A stretch of DNA of 32,896 nucleotides from a virus: positions 1 through 32,896 of IMG/VR virus record IMGVR_UViG_3300025128_000184, one strand, 5' to 3'. The number at the start of each line of letters is the position of its first letter. The stretch's first letter is position 1. Below, piece by piece: positions 21,877 through 29,508 of the stretch. A program made the position numbers and the translations under genes. A model generated the notes under the pieces. That model did not search any database. It worked only from the letters and a program-made list of their open reading frames with translations, and was not told where the DNA came from.

Positions 21877-22711
21877 AAAAACATTTACTATAAGACCCTC
21901 TGGGAGGAGTACAGATTTTATTTCTCCTAGTTTTGGACACGGTTGTTTATACAACTGCTCTTATTGTTATATGAAACGCAATAAACCTTACGGCCTTAGT
22001 ATAGCAAAAAACACAGAAGATATACTTACTAGCATAAATAATCATGTAACTTTTGACGATACAATTAAACCAAATCAAACACACCCAGAATACATAACGT
22101 ATGATATAAGTTGTAATGAAGACTTTGCTTTACACGCTAAACATCATGAGTGGGAGAAAATATTTACATTTTTTAAAGACCATCCTAAAGCTATGGGTAG
22201 TTTTGCTACTAAGTATGTAAATCCTGAATTAATTAAATTTGACCCTAAAGGTAAAATACGTATACGATTTAGTTTAATACCACAACATAAGGCAGATATA
22301 CACGAACCACACACATCTAAAATTATAGACAGAATAAAAGCAATTGACGCTTTTATAGATTCTGGTTACGATGTTCATGTAAACTTTAGTCCTGTAATAG
22401 TATATGACGGATGGTTAAATGATTATAGGTTTTTGTTTAATATGTTAAATGATTATGTAGATTATAAAAACCAAGTCTTAGCAGAAGTTATATTTCTTAC
22501 ACATAATTTTAAAAGACATAAGTTTAATTTAACTAGTAATCCTGAATCAGAAAAAGACTTGTGGGTTCCGCATATACAAGAAGATAAAATATCACAATAT
22601 GGTGGTGTTAACACAAGATATAATCATAAGCTAAAACGTGAGTATATAAATCAATTTATAGATTTACACAATAGTATTATACCTTGGAACACAATAAGAT
22701 ATATATTTTAA
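21854..22711 (+). CDS. Radical SAM protein of the spore photoproduct lyase (SPL) type
   Basis: 285 aa. GHGCLYNCSYCYMKR gives a CxxxCxxC [4Fe-4S]/SAM site (C31, C35, C38), preceded by SPSFG as in SPL-family proteins. C87 in YDISCNEDFALH lies where SPL has its hydrogen-donor Cys (SCTSD motif), though the alignment is by eye. Later segments SFATKYVNPELIKF, KIRIRFSLIP and VHVNFSPVIVYDGW fit the partial TIM barrel. It may repair UV thymine lesions or carry out another radical reaction on DNA; spores are not relevant in this host group. Located just before a DNA methylase. Confidence 0.8.
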   Translation: MIIHKVNRKTFTIRPSGRSTDFISPSFGHGCLYNCSYCYMKRNKPYGLSIAKNTEDILTSINNHVTFDDTIKPNQTHPEYITYDISCNEDFALHAKHHEWEKIFTFFKDHPKAMGSFATKYVNPELIKFDPKGKIRIRFSLIPQHKADIHEPHTSKIIDRIKAIDAFIDSGYDVHVNFSPVIVYDGWLNDYRFLFNMLNDYVDYKNQVLAEVIFLTHNFKRHKFNLTSNPESEKDLWVPHIQEDKISQYGGVNTRYNHKLKREYINQFIDLHNSIIPWNTIRYIF

Positions 22712-22725
22712 TAAAATAAATAAAT

Positions 22726-23544
22726 ATGATTAGTTATATAGGAGGTAAAAGCCGAATGGCTAAATGGATATCAGAATATATCCCAAAAGATATAGAATCC
22801 TACACAGAAGTGTTTGGAGGAGCTTTCTGGGTATATATTAAAAGTGATGTACATACATTACCAAAATTAAAAAAAGTCGTTTATAATGACGTAAATAGGT
22901 TTATGGTTAATTTGTTCCAATGTTGTACAGAGCCATATTTCTTTAATAAACATATGGAAGAATCTGAAATCAAATCACAAAATGAAAAACTATTTTATGA
23001 ATATCAAGAAGAAATAAAAAATACTTGTGATATAGGTTTTAATGACTATTCATTTGACATGGCTATGAAATACGCTTACATAGCTACACAGGTATTTAGT
23101 GGTAGTAAAATTATGGAGTCTAAATATATAGACCTTAAAGGTAAATATAATTCAAAATTTGATGCGTTTAGAAAAAGATTGATGAATCCTGATGTTATAC
23201 AAAAATTGCACAAAATTACTAACTGTGAAAATTTAGATTATACAGAATGTATTTCTAAATATGATGGAGTAGAAAGTTTCTTTTATGTAGACCCACCATA
23301 TTGGAAAACTGAAAATTATTATTCTAATCATGACTTTGATTCATTAGACCATGATACATTAGCTAAATGGTTACAGAATATAAGAGGTAGGTTTGCACTA
23401 TCTTATTATTATTTTGAAGAACTAGAACATATGTATCCTAGAAAAGATTTCCGATGGGTGAGTAAAGAGTTTACAAAAGCTGCTGGAGCACAAAAAGGAA
23501 AGAAACAGAATAAAGGAGAAGAACTATTAATAATGAATTACTAA
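22726..23544 (+). CDS. DNA adenine methyltransferase, Dam/D12 class
   Basis: 272 aa. N-terminal SAM site MISYIGGKSRMAKWISEYIP (the F-x-G-x-K-type motif of D12 enzymes), TEVFGGAFWVYI, VVYNDVNRFMVNLFQ (the NDxN motif) and the catalytic motif FFYVDPPYWKTENYY (DPPY, N6-adenine). Length normal. It probably methylates adenines in phage DNA, for protection against host restriction or replication timing. Target sequence cannot be read from the protein. No cognate endonuclease gene is seen. Confidence 0.9.
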   Translation: MISYIGGKSRMAKWISEYIPKDIESYTEVFGGAFWVYIKSDVHTLPKLKKVVYNDVNRFMVNLFQCCTEPYFFNKHMEESEIKSQNEKLFYEYQEEIKNTCDIGFNDYSFDMAMKYAYIATQVFSGSKIMESKYIDLKGKYNSKFDAFRKRLMNPDVIQKLHKITNCENLDYTECISKYDGVESFFYVDPPYWKTENYYSNHDFDSLDHDTLAKWLQNIRGRFALSYYYFEELEHMYPRKDFRWVSKEFTKAAGAQKGKKQNKGEELLIMNY

Positions 23545-23873
23545 TGGACAATATAGAACCTGGTGAAATAGTTTATTGTGATATTACTTATGAATATGAA
23601 AAACCATATCGTAATAGAACTAAAACAGAAACTATAGAAATTATAAATGTTGTATTTGGTAGGGAGTATGTAGACACATACCCCCTGCTAAAATATAAAG
23701 TTTATAATAGAGACATAAGAAAAATTAATCCTAAAAAACCTCCTCAATGTGATGTACGTGTCATAGACTTAAAGGTACACGCTAGAGTAGGATTTAAACA
23801 TAAAAATAGAGGTTATGTAGAAGTAGCTAGAAATACACAAATAAGAAATAAAATAACTGGAGCTTATGAATAA
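23544..23873 (+). CDS. Uncharacterised 109-aa protein
   Basis: Mostly beta and basic: EPGEIVYCDITYEYEKPYRN, KTETIEIINVVFGREYVDTY, KPPQCDVRVIDLKVHARVGF. No family recognised. Start overlaps the methylase stop by one base, so it belongs to the same operon and may assist the methylase or the SAM enzyme. Confidence 0.62.
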   Translation: MDNIEPGEIVYCDITYEYEKPYRNRTKTETIEIINVVFGREYVDTYPLLKYKVYNRDIRKINPKKPPQCDVRVIDLKVHARVGFKHKNRGYVEVARNTQIRNKITGAYE

Positions 23874-24060
23874 TTTTAAAAATATTAAAAAAATATTAAA
23901 AACACAAATAGAAAAAAATACACACGTATTTTGGACTTTTGATGAGGACAAAATGGAATTTACACAAATATATAAAAACTATAATAATGGTTTAACTATA
24001 TATACTCCATCACAATTGTTTAACCATATTATAGATTATGCAAAAACAAGACAAGATTAG
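23866..24060 (+). CDS. Uncharacterised 64-aa protein
   Basis: MNNFKNIKKILKTQIEKNTH then FWTFDEDKMEFTQIYKNYNN; basic helix followed by a short beta/helix part. Overlaps the gene before by 8 nt and the next by 23 nt. No family. Confidence 0.58.
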   Translation: MNNFKNIKKILKTQIEKNTHVFWTFDEDKMEFTQIYKNYNNGLTIYTPSQLFNHIIDYAKTRQD

Positions 24061-24142
24061 ATACTATAAAAAATATATAAAGTATTTAGAAAAGTGTATA
24101 AAAAGAATTAATAACTATATTAAAAAATTAGAAAGAGATTAA
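24038..24142 (+). CDS. 34-aa Lys-rich peptide at operon end
   Basis: MQKQDKIRYYKKYIKYLEKC then IKRINNYIKKLERD; one amphipathic basic helix. Its TAA (24140-24142) overlaps the convergent stop of the metallophosphoesterase gene (24139). Accepted because it overlaps its upstream neighbour in the usual way; weak on its own. Confidence 0.42.
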   Translation: MQKQDKIRYYKKYIKYLEKCIKRINNYIKKLERD

Positions 24143-25422
24143 TTGATTTCTACATTATAATTTAATATACCTTGCAATCCATTTTTTCTATGATATAAAA
24201 AAGCTTGAGCTTTTTTGATATTACCTATATACCCCTTACTATCGTGCCAATAATCTGTTGCAGACATTGAAGATAGATTACGAACTGTTATACCTTGCAG
24301 TTCTTCAATAGCTTGTAGTTTTGTAGATTTGTTAGTATGTAGATGACCTCTATGTACCTCAACATAGTCTACATCACTCCAAGCGTTTTTATATCTTTGT
24401 GAAATTATACCTGGTAAATCGTTAGTTTTAGGTCCGTCACCATGGTCTGATATTACCATGTTCTTACCATATACTAACATTTTCATTAAACTATCACCGT
24501 TATCTACTTTTACGTCATTATGGTTTTCAAAATATAATTCTAGGGTGTCTCCTAAATGCATCATAGATTCTCTGTCGTGATTACCTGGTATTACCATAAC
24601 ATGAACAGGAGCTATTTCAGATAAATAATTAATTACTTTAATCAATAGTTTTCTGCCTGCTCTATACATATCTATATGATAATTAGTATTAAATTGTGGT
24701 GTACCTCTTGTTGTAGCTGGTATAGGCCAATCTCCATCTGCATTTAAAAAATCATGACCAGCTATAAATAATATTTTATCTATATAATATCCTTGAGCCC
24801 TGTATAATAAATGTTCAACAGCGTCTACTAGTCTTTGTTCTGCAATCTTTAAATCATACTTATCTCCTTTTATACCTATTTTACCTAGGTGTAAATCAAA
24901 CGCTGATATCTCTAATAAATATTTATCTCTTTTATCTTGTCTGTCCCTTTCTTTTTTTGCTACCAAAGGTGATAAGTTTGATAAATCTTCTTTTATTTTT
25001 TCTTTGATTAACTTTACATTTAATTCTTCTTTGATAGGTTTCAGGAAAGCTTTACTTCTATACATAGTAACTGTAATAGGATTACGGTCATTATCAAATC
25101 CTGTAACCTCATATGTCCCTATATCATATTTCTCTACATACCATTTATCTAAATCTACTTTACATTGAGTGAGTAAATCTTCTAAGGTTTTAACTCTTGT
25201 GCAGTTTTCTGCTATTGCTACCGCTTCTCCTTTAGATTCTTGGAAATTATAAACTTCTTTTTCTTTAGGCATGTTGTCAGGATTCTTTTCTCTCATCCTT
25301 CTCGCTATAGCTCTAATCTGTTCATAATTAGTTCCGAATTTTTTTGCTGTATCAGCATATTTACTACGCTGTAATTGTGGATTTTCTTTTAAATACTTAA
25401 TTATTTTATCATTCAAACTCAT
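24139..25422 (-). CDS. Calcineurin-like metallophosphoesterase with N-terminal HTH
   Basis: 427 aa. Residues 1-45 look like a helix-turn-helix (YADTAKKFGTNYEQIRAIAR). The catalytic domain (about 165-400) has the metal motifs D176-x-H178 (FDLHLGK), GHDFLNADGD (222-231) leading to TTRGTPQFNT, GNHD (280-283), SDHGDG with H327, and GHLH (359-362). The D-F-x-N...TTxGTPQ signature is typical of phage members. It probably hydrolyses phosphodiesters in nucleic acids or nucleotides. Minus strand, convergent with the early operon, with an unrelated 90-bp gap upstream. Exact substrate unknown. Confidence 0.85.
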   Translation of the reverse strand: MSLNDKIIKYLKENPQLQRSKYADTAKKFGTNYEQIRAIARRMREKNPDNMPKEKEVYNFQESKGEAVAIAENCTRVKTLEDLLTQCKVDLDKWYVEKYDIGTYEVTGFDNDRNPITVTMYRSKAFLKPIKEELNVKLIKEKIKEDLSNLSPLVAKKERDRQDKRDKYLLEISAFDLHLGKIGIKGDKYDLKIAEQRLVDAVEHLLYRAQGYYIDKILFIAGHDFLNADGDWPIPATTRGTPQFNTNYHIDMYRAGRKLLIKVINYLSEIAPVHVMVIPGNHDRESMMHLGDTLELYFENHNDVKVDNGDSLMKMLVYGKNMVISDHGDGPKTNDLPGIISQRYKNAWSDVDYVEVHRGHLHTNKSTKLQAIEELQGITVRNLSSMSATDYWHDSKGYIGNIKKAQAFLYHRKNGLQGILNYNVEIN

Positions 25423-25512
25423 AGTTTTATAATGTTATTTTATATGTCTATAAAATTATTTTATAATTGTTTGAATATGAAGGTCTTAGAAAAAAAGTTA
25501 TTAACACACTTA

Positions 25513-26091
25513 TTAACTATGTATAGCGTAAGTAACATCTATTGTTGATGCACTTGCTGACATGTAGAAATATACTGTTTTTTCTACATTTGCAAACATT
25601 GAAGAGGGTGGTTCAAAACTATTAGTTACTACTCTAGCGCCCCCACCTGTTAATACGCTTGAGAGTACACTAGCCAGACTTACAGTTTCTAGAGTTGACA
25701 TTGTATCTCCCATTAGTCTAATTGTTGTTCCTCCTGTTACGTCTGTTATTACTCCTGAACCTACTGTAAATGTTAATTTATCTGGACTGTCAAAACTCCA
25801 ATGTAAATCAAAAGCAGGTGAAGATTCTTTATTGCAAACTGTTAAGTTTAATAATGATTGTCCTGGTTTTAATGTAAGGATGTGTGTGACTTCACCACCC
25901 CTAGGTTTTGCAAAATTCAATTTTGGTGAATTAGAAGACACCAAGACATTTGACCTTTTGTTGTCAACGTCTTGCTGCTTCTTTCTTAAGTCTTTATTTA
26001 TTGATTTGTTTGGGTAGTCCTGTCTATTCGTAGATAAACTATCTCTTCTTGATAACTTTTTATACCTATCCTTGTCTTTAATTAAAGGCAT
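25513..26091 (-). CDS. Beta-rich probable virion protein
   Basis: 192 aa. A basic N-terminal 50 residues (RYKKLSRRDSLSTNRQDYPN) and then a beta-sandwich-like region (VTHILTLKPGQSLLNLTVCN, DKLTFTVGSGVITDVTGGTT, EKTVYFYMSASASTIDVTYA). The LKPGQ turn resembles LKPGV and LEPGH in the next two proteins, suggesting related folds. Likely a decoration, fibre or head-tail protein. Follows the 142-aa gene with a 6-nt gap. Confidence 0.65.
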   Translation of the reverse strand: MPLIKDKDRYKKLSRRDSLSTNRQDYPNKSINKDLRKKQQDVDNKRSNVLVSSNSPKLNFAKPRGGEVTHILTLKPGQSLLNLTVCNKESSPAFDLHWSFDSPDKLTFTVGSGVITDVTGGTTIRLMGDTMSTLETVSLASVLSSVLTGGGARVVTNSFEPPSSMFANVEKTVYFYMSASASTIDVTYAIHS

Positions 26092-26097
26092 AGTCTA

Positions 26098-26526
26098 TTA
26101 GTCATCAGAAGCTATTCCTGTATCAGGACCATCACAAATTAAGTATTGTACTTTTTGTGCTGCTGTAGTAGCTGCTAAATCTAAATTAGCAGAACCATCA
26201 GCCGCTCCGTCTATATGAATTGGAGAAAACATACATACACCTGGCTTCAAATCAGCTATAACATCACCATCTGGTTTTACAGCTACTGGATAATCTGTAT
26301 CTACATTTTTTATAAATACAAATATCATATCTTTATTATGACTTGCTAAGTTAATAGTAGTATCTGAAGTTCCGTTAGTTAATATTTCACCTGTAGATAT
26401 TAAAGCTGAATCTACCGTAGTAGCTCCTGTAGTAAAAGATGGTGAAAATGAAAGTACTTGATTTCCATCTGAATCTGTTAATGTTAAAGTTCCTGATACT
26501 GTTACTGATAATGTTTGTGTTGCCAT
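26098..26526 (-). CDS. Beta-sandwich virion protein, paralogue 2
   Basis: 142 aa, Thr/Ser/Asp-rich, Lys-poor: TQTLSVTVSGTLTLTDSDGN, then MIFVFIKNVDTDYPVAVKPD and DVIADLKPGVCMFSPIHIDG. The I-x-VKN-x-D-(x)n-ADLxPG pattern is shared with the 129-aa gene upstream, so the two are tandem duplicates. This type of small jelly-roll protein is found among phage head-decoration or baseplate/fibre proteins. Confidence 0.68.
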   Translation of the reverse strand: MATQTLSVTVSGTLTLTDSDGNQVLSFSPSFTTGATTVDSALISTGEILTNGTSDTTINLASHNKDMIFVFIKNVDTDYPVAVKPDGDVIADLKPGVCMFSPIHIDGAADGSANLDLAATTAAQKVQYLICDGPDTGIASDD

Positions 26527-26541
26527 TTTTTTATATTTTTA

Positions 26542-26931
26542 TTAAGCGTTAGCGTCTATTTCAATTGCAGCGTATTCTATTGTAACCGTTGCTGTATCTG
26601 CTCTTGCTGTTGTTGTACCTGTACCCTTTATCACTGTCATTAAAAAATGACCTGGTTCTAATATACCTATTAAATCAGCAGCAGAAGAAGCTCCATCATA
26701 TATTTTAACAAAGTTAGTATCATCTAAATTTTTAACATATATCATTCTACCGTGCCCTGGAGCAGCCATTACAGTTGAATCACCATCATGAGCTACATCT
26801 ATTCTTCCTGTAGCTATTTGGTCTACACCTGTTATATTTAGTGTGTAACTACCACTTTGAGTTTGACTATATCCAGTTCCCGAGGAAGCTGTCATACTTA
26901 AAGAACAGCTAAGAGTATAATTTTTTGCCAT
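26542..26931 (-). CDS. Beta-sandwich virion protein, paralogue 1
   Basis: 129 aa: YTLSCSLSMTASSGTGYSQT, RMIYVKNLDDTNFVKIYDGA, then ADLIGILEPGHFLMTVIKGT. Same layout as the 142-aa protein downstream. First gene after a Bacteroidota -7 box, so this trio of beta-rich proteins is probably expressed as one late unit, which fits structural proteins needed in quantity. Confidence 0.68.
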   Translation of the reverse strand: MAKNYTLSCSLSMTASSGTGYSQTQSGSYTLNITGVDQIATGRIDVAHDGDSTVMAAPGHGRMIYVKNLDDTNFVKIYDGASSAADLIGILEPGHFLMTVIKGTGTTTARADTATVTIEYAAIEIDANA

Positions 26932-26948
26932 CGTTTTTTAATTTTTTA

Positions 26949-26956
26949 CAAAGTTA
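26949..26956 (-). promoter_or_regulatory. Bacteroidota -7 box for the beta-protein unit
   Basis: Minus-strand TAACTTTG, exact TAnnTTTG, 17 nt before the ATG at 26931. It overlaps the stop codon of the preceding 85-aa gene. No clear -33 TTTG. Confidence 0.5.
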
Positions 26957-27211
26957 AGAATTTTTTTTATTATATATACTATCTTTAATTTTTTTTATAT
27001 CAGCACATTTTTCGTATTCTTCAGTTTCTATGAAGTGATTTATTATATCATCATATATATCTTCTTCTATTTCATCTTTTTCACTATAAGGTTCAAATGG
27101 TAATGCACAACCATTATAGTCTAATAAATCTTCTATAGATAATTTTCCCATAAGTAAATAATATGCATTTTTATATACATCTTTAAATATTATGTTTTTA
27201 TCTGAAGACAT
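26954..27211 (-). CDS. Uncharacterised acidic 85-aa protein
   Basis: AYYLLMGKLSIEDLLDYNGC, then EDIYDDIINHFIETEEYEKC and a Lys-rich end. All-helical, acidic. The DDIIxxFIExEEYEKCA pattern looks conserved but I cannot name it. Its ATG overlaps the stop of the endolysin candidate by one base (TAATG), so it is co-translated with the lysis genes. Confidence 0.62.
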   Translation of the reverse strand: MSSDKNIIFKDVYKNAYYLLMGKLSIEDLLDYNGCALPFEPYSEKDEIEEDIYDDIINHFIETEEYEKCADIKKIKDSIYNKKNS

Positions 27212-27822
27212 TACATTAAGTCCTTGCTTTCTAATAAAGTGTAAGAAAATGAATTACCCCATACTTCTCTAGCTGTTTGACATATATTGAGAAACGCATG
27301 CCAGTCATCATTAGAAGCAATTACTTGACATCCTGCTGACCATTTGTTAACATACGTAGATGTTTTACCTTCTAGAGCTGTAGCTCTATGTATATTTATA
27401 CCGAACACACCTGTGTCACAAGTAGACTCATCAAATTCATATTTATCATTTCTGTTATTATCTCTATATACTGTTACAGGTTTCTTTTGTCCTAGAGCTA
27501 AATATTTACCACTATGTAATCTAAGTTTGTGTGAACCTCTATATTGTCCTGGTTTTAATACCGCGCAACCTATTTTATCTATCCAAGGGTTTTCCATCCA
27601 ATCATCACCTGGGTCTGTAGTACATTCATATTCATGATATTTCCACTCACCGTTTTCATCTTTATAAGATATAGTCATTATATCATCAAACTTATTTGTA
27701 ACCTTTCCATTAGTATCAGAGTTTCTAATACCAATAATATTTACATCATAATTGTCGTTAGTAAAGTATTTATATCCTTTTTCTAACATAGCCTTCTGAA
27801 TTGACTCTCTGTAGTATTTCAT
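27211..27822 (-). CDS. Endolysin candidate with L,D-transpeptidase-like active site
   Basis: 203 aa from the ATG at 27822; the longer frame from a TTG at 27870 would run into the holin gene and is rejected. The active-site pattern GVFGINIHRAT...YVNKWSAGCQVIASN matches the YkuD-like H-x(n)-S-x-GC arrangement, with catalytic Cys in SAGC. GNSFSYTLL near the end is typical of the phage members. It sits one base behind a three-TM holin gene, the usual lysis-cassette order, so I infer peptidoglycan cleavage for lysis. No signal peptide. Activity (transpeptidase or carboxy/endopeptidase) is not established. Confidence 0.72.
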   Translation of the reverse strand: MKYYRESIQKAMLEKGYKYFTNDNYDVNIIGIRNSDTNGKVTNKFDDIMTISYKDENGEWKYHEYECTTDPGDDWMENPWIDKIGCAVLKPGQYRGSHKLRLHSGKYLALGQKKPVTVYRDNNRNDKYEFDESTCDTGVFGINIHRATALEGKTSTYVNKWSAGCQVIASNDDWHAFLNICQTAREVWGNSFSYTLLESKDLM

Positions 27823-27823
27823 T

Positions 27824-28216
27824 TTACTTTTTTGTTTTTTCAAGTGAACGACCTCCAAAATAAGCTCCAATCACTGTAATTAATACTAATTGCAATAAAT
27901 CTGTCCATTTTGCTTCAACTACAAAGTTAATAATTCCCGCGTCTATAAAGATTAATAATACTGTTGATATTACTAAAAATATTAACACTAATGGTCTAAC
28001 ATTTTTACTTAACCAAGAATCAGATTTCATATCCGCTTCCCATCTTGTAGATATTTCTTTTTCTAAACTAGTTTGATACGAAGCAATTAATTCTTTTATC
28101 TTTTGTTCTGCCTCTAACTTTTCTTCTTTTGAAGTATGTAAGTTGTCTATGACTCCACCTACACCCTCTACTAAATCTTTAGCTCCACCGCTAAATATTG
28201 TTCCTAATATACTCAT
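27824..28216 (-). CDS. Holin-like protein (holin of 3 TMs type)
   Basis: 130 aa. N-terminal IFSGGAKDLVEGVGGVIDNL and a charged helix (KLEAEQKIKELIASYQTSLE), then WLSKNVRPLVLIFLVISTVL with two or three hydrophobic segments (to about residue 120) and a basic end. This is the layout of the Pfam holin-of-3TMs family found in phages and gene transfer agents. It would form inner-membrane lesions that release or activate the endolysin encoded next to it. Confidence 0.8.
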   Translation of the reverse strand: MSILGTIFSGGAKDLVEGVGGVIDNLHTSKEEKLEAEQKIKELIASYQTSLEKEISTRWEADMKSDSWLSKNVRPLVLIFLVISTVLLIFIDAGIINFVVEAKWTDLLQLVLITVIGAYFGGRSLEKTKK

Positions 28217-28233
28217 AATTTTATTTTTTGTTA

Positions 28234-28986
28234 TTAATAGTTCTGTTGATTATTATTTTCTGTATTATCAGTTATTGAACTTATTGGCAAAGGTAAATTT
28301 GGTCCAGGTATGTTTCCTGACGGGTCAGCTGGGTCTGGACTTAAACCTTCACAACCACTTTGTAAACATTCTGCTTTAGTTAAATATTGTCCAGTTGAAC
28401 CCTGTATTTGTATACATTGATATCCAAATTTAGGATGGTCTCCTATCATAGCACAGTCCCAACTAGTTTTTACTGATGTATTTGGAAATGAACCACTACA
28501 ACATGGTCCTTTATATATTTGGTATCCTCCAGCTTGATTAAAACCAGGAAATCCTACATGATGCTGAATTTGTGATACCTGAGAAAAATACCCTCTATAT
28601 ACTACACACATTTTATCTACAGCTTTAACAAAACCCCAATTACACATCGCACCTCCCGTAGCGGTTGCGTCTAATACTATCTCTTGTCCATTTGTCAATT
28701 GTGTTTGCCCAACACTAGCACAAACTAAATCATAAAAAGCTTGATTTTGACCTACTGATGTAGCAGGATAACTAGCATTCATAGGATGTCCCATAATCCA
28801 AAAACTTCTAGGCCATGTAGCGTTATCTCCACATGTCCAATCTGTTTGATTCCAGGTCATATATGTTGGGGGAGACATTTGTGTATTTATCCCTGCAACC
28901 GCGCATATACACCATTGGTGATAAGGTGGTAAAGGAGCTACCATTGTTTTTGTTAATTCATGACTATCTAATTCATTTACTGCCAT
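28234..28986 (-). CDS. Cys/Trp-rich protein, probable surface or tail component
   Basis: 250 aa, about 14 Cys and many Trp/Gly/Pro, no signal peptide. Residues about 177-213 (WDCAMIGDHPKFGYQCIQIQ then GSTGQYLTKAECLQSGC) match a short Cys repeat, GxCxxxx...G-x-Y-x-T-x-x-EC-x-x-x-C, common in flavobacterial and marine phage proteins. The C-terminus is Pro/Asn-rich. The lack of export signal and the place among lysis/virion genes suggest a virion protein, perhaps a receptor-binding part, but this is inference. Confidence 0.6.
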   Translation of the reverse strand: MAVNELDSHELTKTMVAPLPPYHQWCICAVAGINTQMSPPTYMTWNQTDWTCGDNATWPRSFWIMGHPMNASYPATSVGQNQAFYDLVCASVGQTQLTNGQEIVLDATATGGAMCNWGFVKAVDKMCVVYRGYFSQVSQIQHHVGFPGFNQAGGYQIYKGPCCSGSFPNTSVKTSWDCAMIGDHPKFGYQCIQIQGSTGQYLTKAECLQSGCEGLSPDPADPSGNIPGPNLPLPISSITDNTENNNQQNY

Positions 28987-28991
28987 AACTT

Positions 28992-29156
28992 TTATTTTTT
29001 ATATGGAAACATTTTATTTAACTTTTCTTTTCTTTTATTACACCCACAATCAGAATCTACACTTATAATTTTAACAAGTTTTTCTACACCACTTTTTGTA
29101 ATTATCTTTTGTAATGTATCTCCTAATCCTTTTGATTTATTATCTTTTTCCTCCAT
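28992..29156 (-). CDS. 54-aa conserved small phage protein (GCNKRKEKLNKMFPY)
   Basis: MEEKDNKSKGLGDTLQKIIT, then KSGVEKLVKIISVDSDCGCN and KRKEKLNKMFPYKK. KGLGDTxxKI...CGCxxRKExLNKxFPY is a conserved pattern that I recall in small phage proteins; function unknown. The CGC pair may bind metal. Overlaps the thermonuclease gene by 17 nt and ends 5 nt before the 250-aa gene. Confidence 0.65.
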   Translation of the reverse strand: MEEKDNKSKGLGDTLQKIITKSGVEKLVKIISVDSDCGCNKRKEKLNKMFPYKK

Positions 29157-29508
29157 GATATTCTACTGCGTGTCCTTCGTTAATTAATAATTCGTTCAAA
29201 TTTACTAAGGTTAATTTCTCTTGTCCGTCTACCATGTCTAACTGAATCTCTCCTAAACATCTACCAAACTTACCAACTCCATGAGAGTTTAAGGTTATAT
29301 TTTTACATCCTTCTAGTAACTGCTTAACCCTATCTTTAGCAGCTAATCCTTTAGCTTTTTCTTCTAAATCTTTAGTTCTAGATTCTGGAGTGTTAATACC
29401 TAAAAATCTAATTCTTTTTTTTACTTTGATGTCAAATCCTAAATCTATCTCTGCATCAATAGTGTCTCCATCTACAACCCTTAGTAGACTTATTTTATAA
29501 TTATACAT
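29140..29508 (-). CDS. Thermonuclease (staphylococcal nuclease family)
   Basis: 122 aa, just the SNase core. RVVDGDTIDAEIDLGF carries the calcium-binding Asp pair, RIRFLGINTPESR the first catalytic Arg and the Glu, and GVGKFGRCLGEIQL the second Arg. A conserved E...AK..AKDRVKQLL helix lies between. No signal peptide, so it should act in the cytoplasm or be packaged; probably degrades DNA or RNA. Its ATG overlaps the stop of the 344-aa gene (TAATG). Confidence 0.88.
   Translation of the reverse strand: MYNYKISLLRVVDGDTIDAEIDLGFDIKVKKRIRFLGINTPESRTKDLEEKAKGLAAKDRVKQLLEGCKNITLNSHGVGKFGRCLGEIQLDMVDGQEKLTLVNLNELLINEGHAVEYHGGKR

Noticed and set aside
25423-25512. Possible short plus-strand peptide from ATG near 25478
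   Set aside because: Runs antisense into the 192-aa gene and ends after about 23 codons; no support. The 90-bp gap otherwise shows only AT-rich sequence.
27344-27637. 97-codon plus-strand frame opposite the endolysin candidate
   Set aside because: Antisense shadow of a gene with clear motifs; no leader or promoter.
27823-27870. Longer N-terminus of the endolysin candidate from a TTG
   Set aside because: It lies inside the holin gene; ATG at 27822 follows the holin stop directly and has the expected context.
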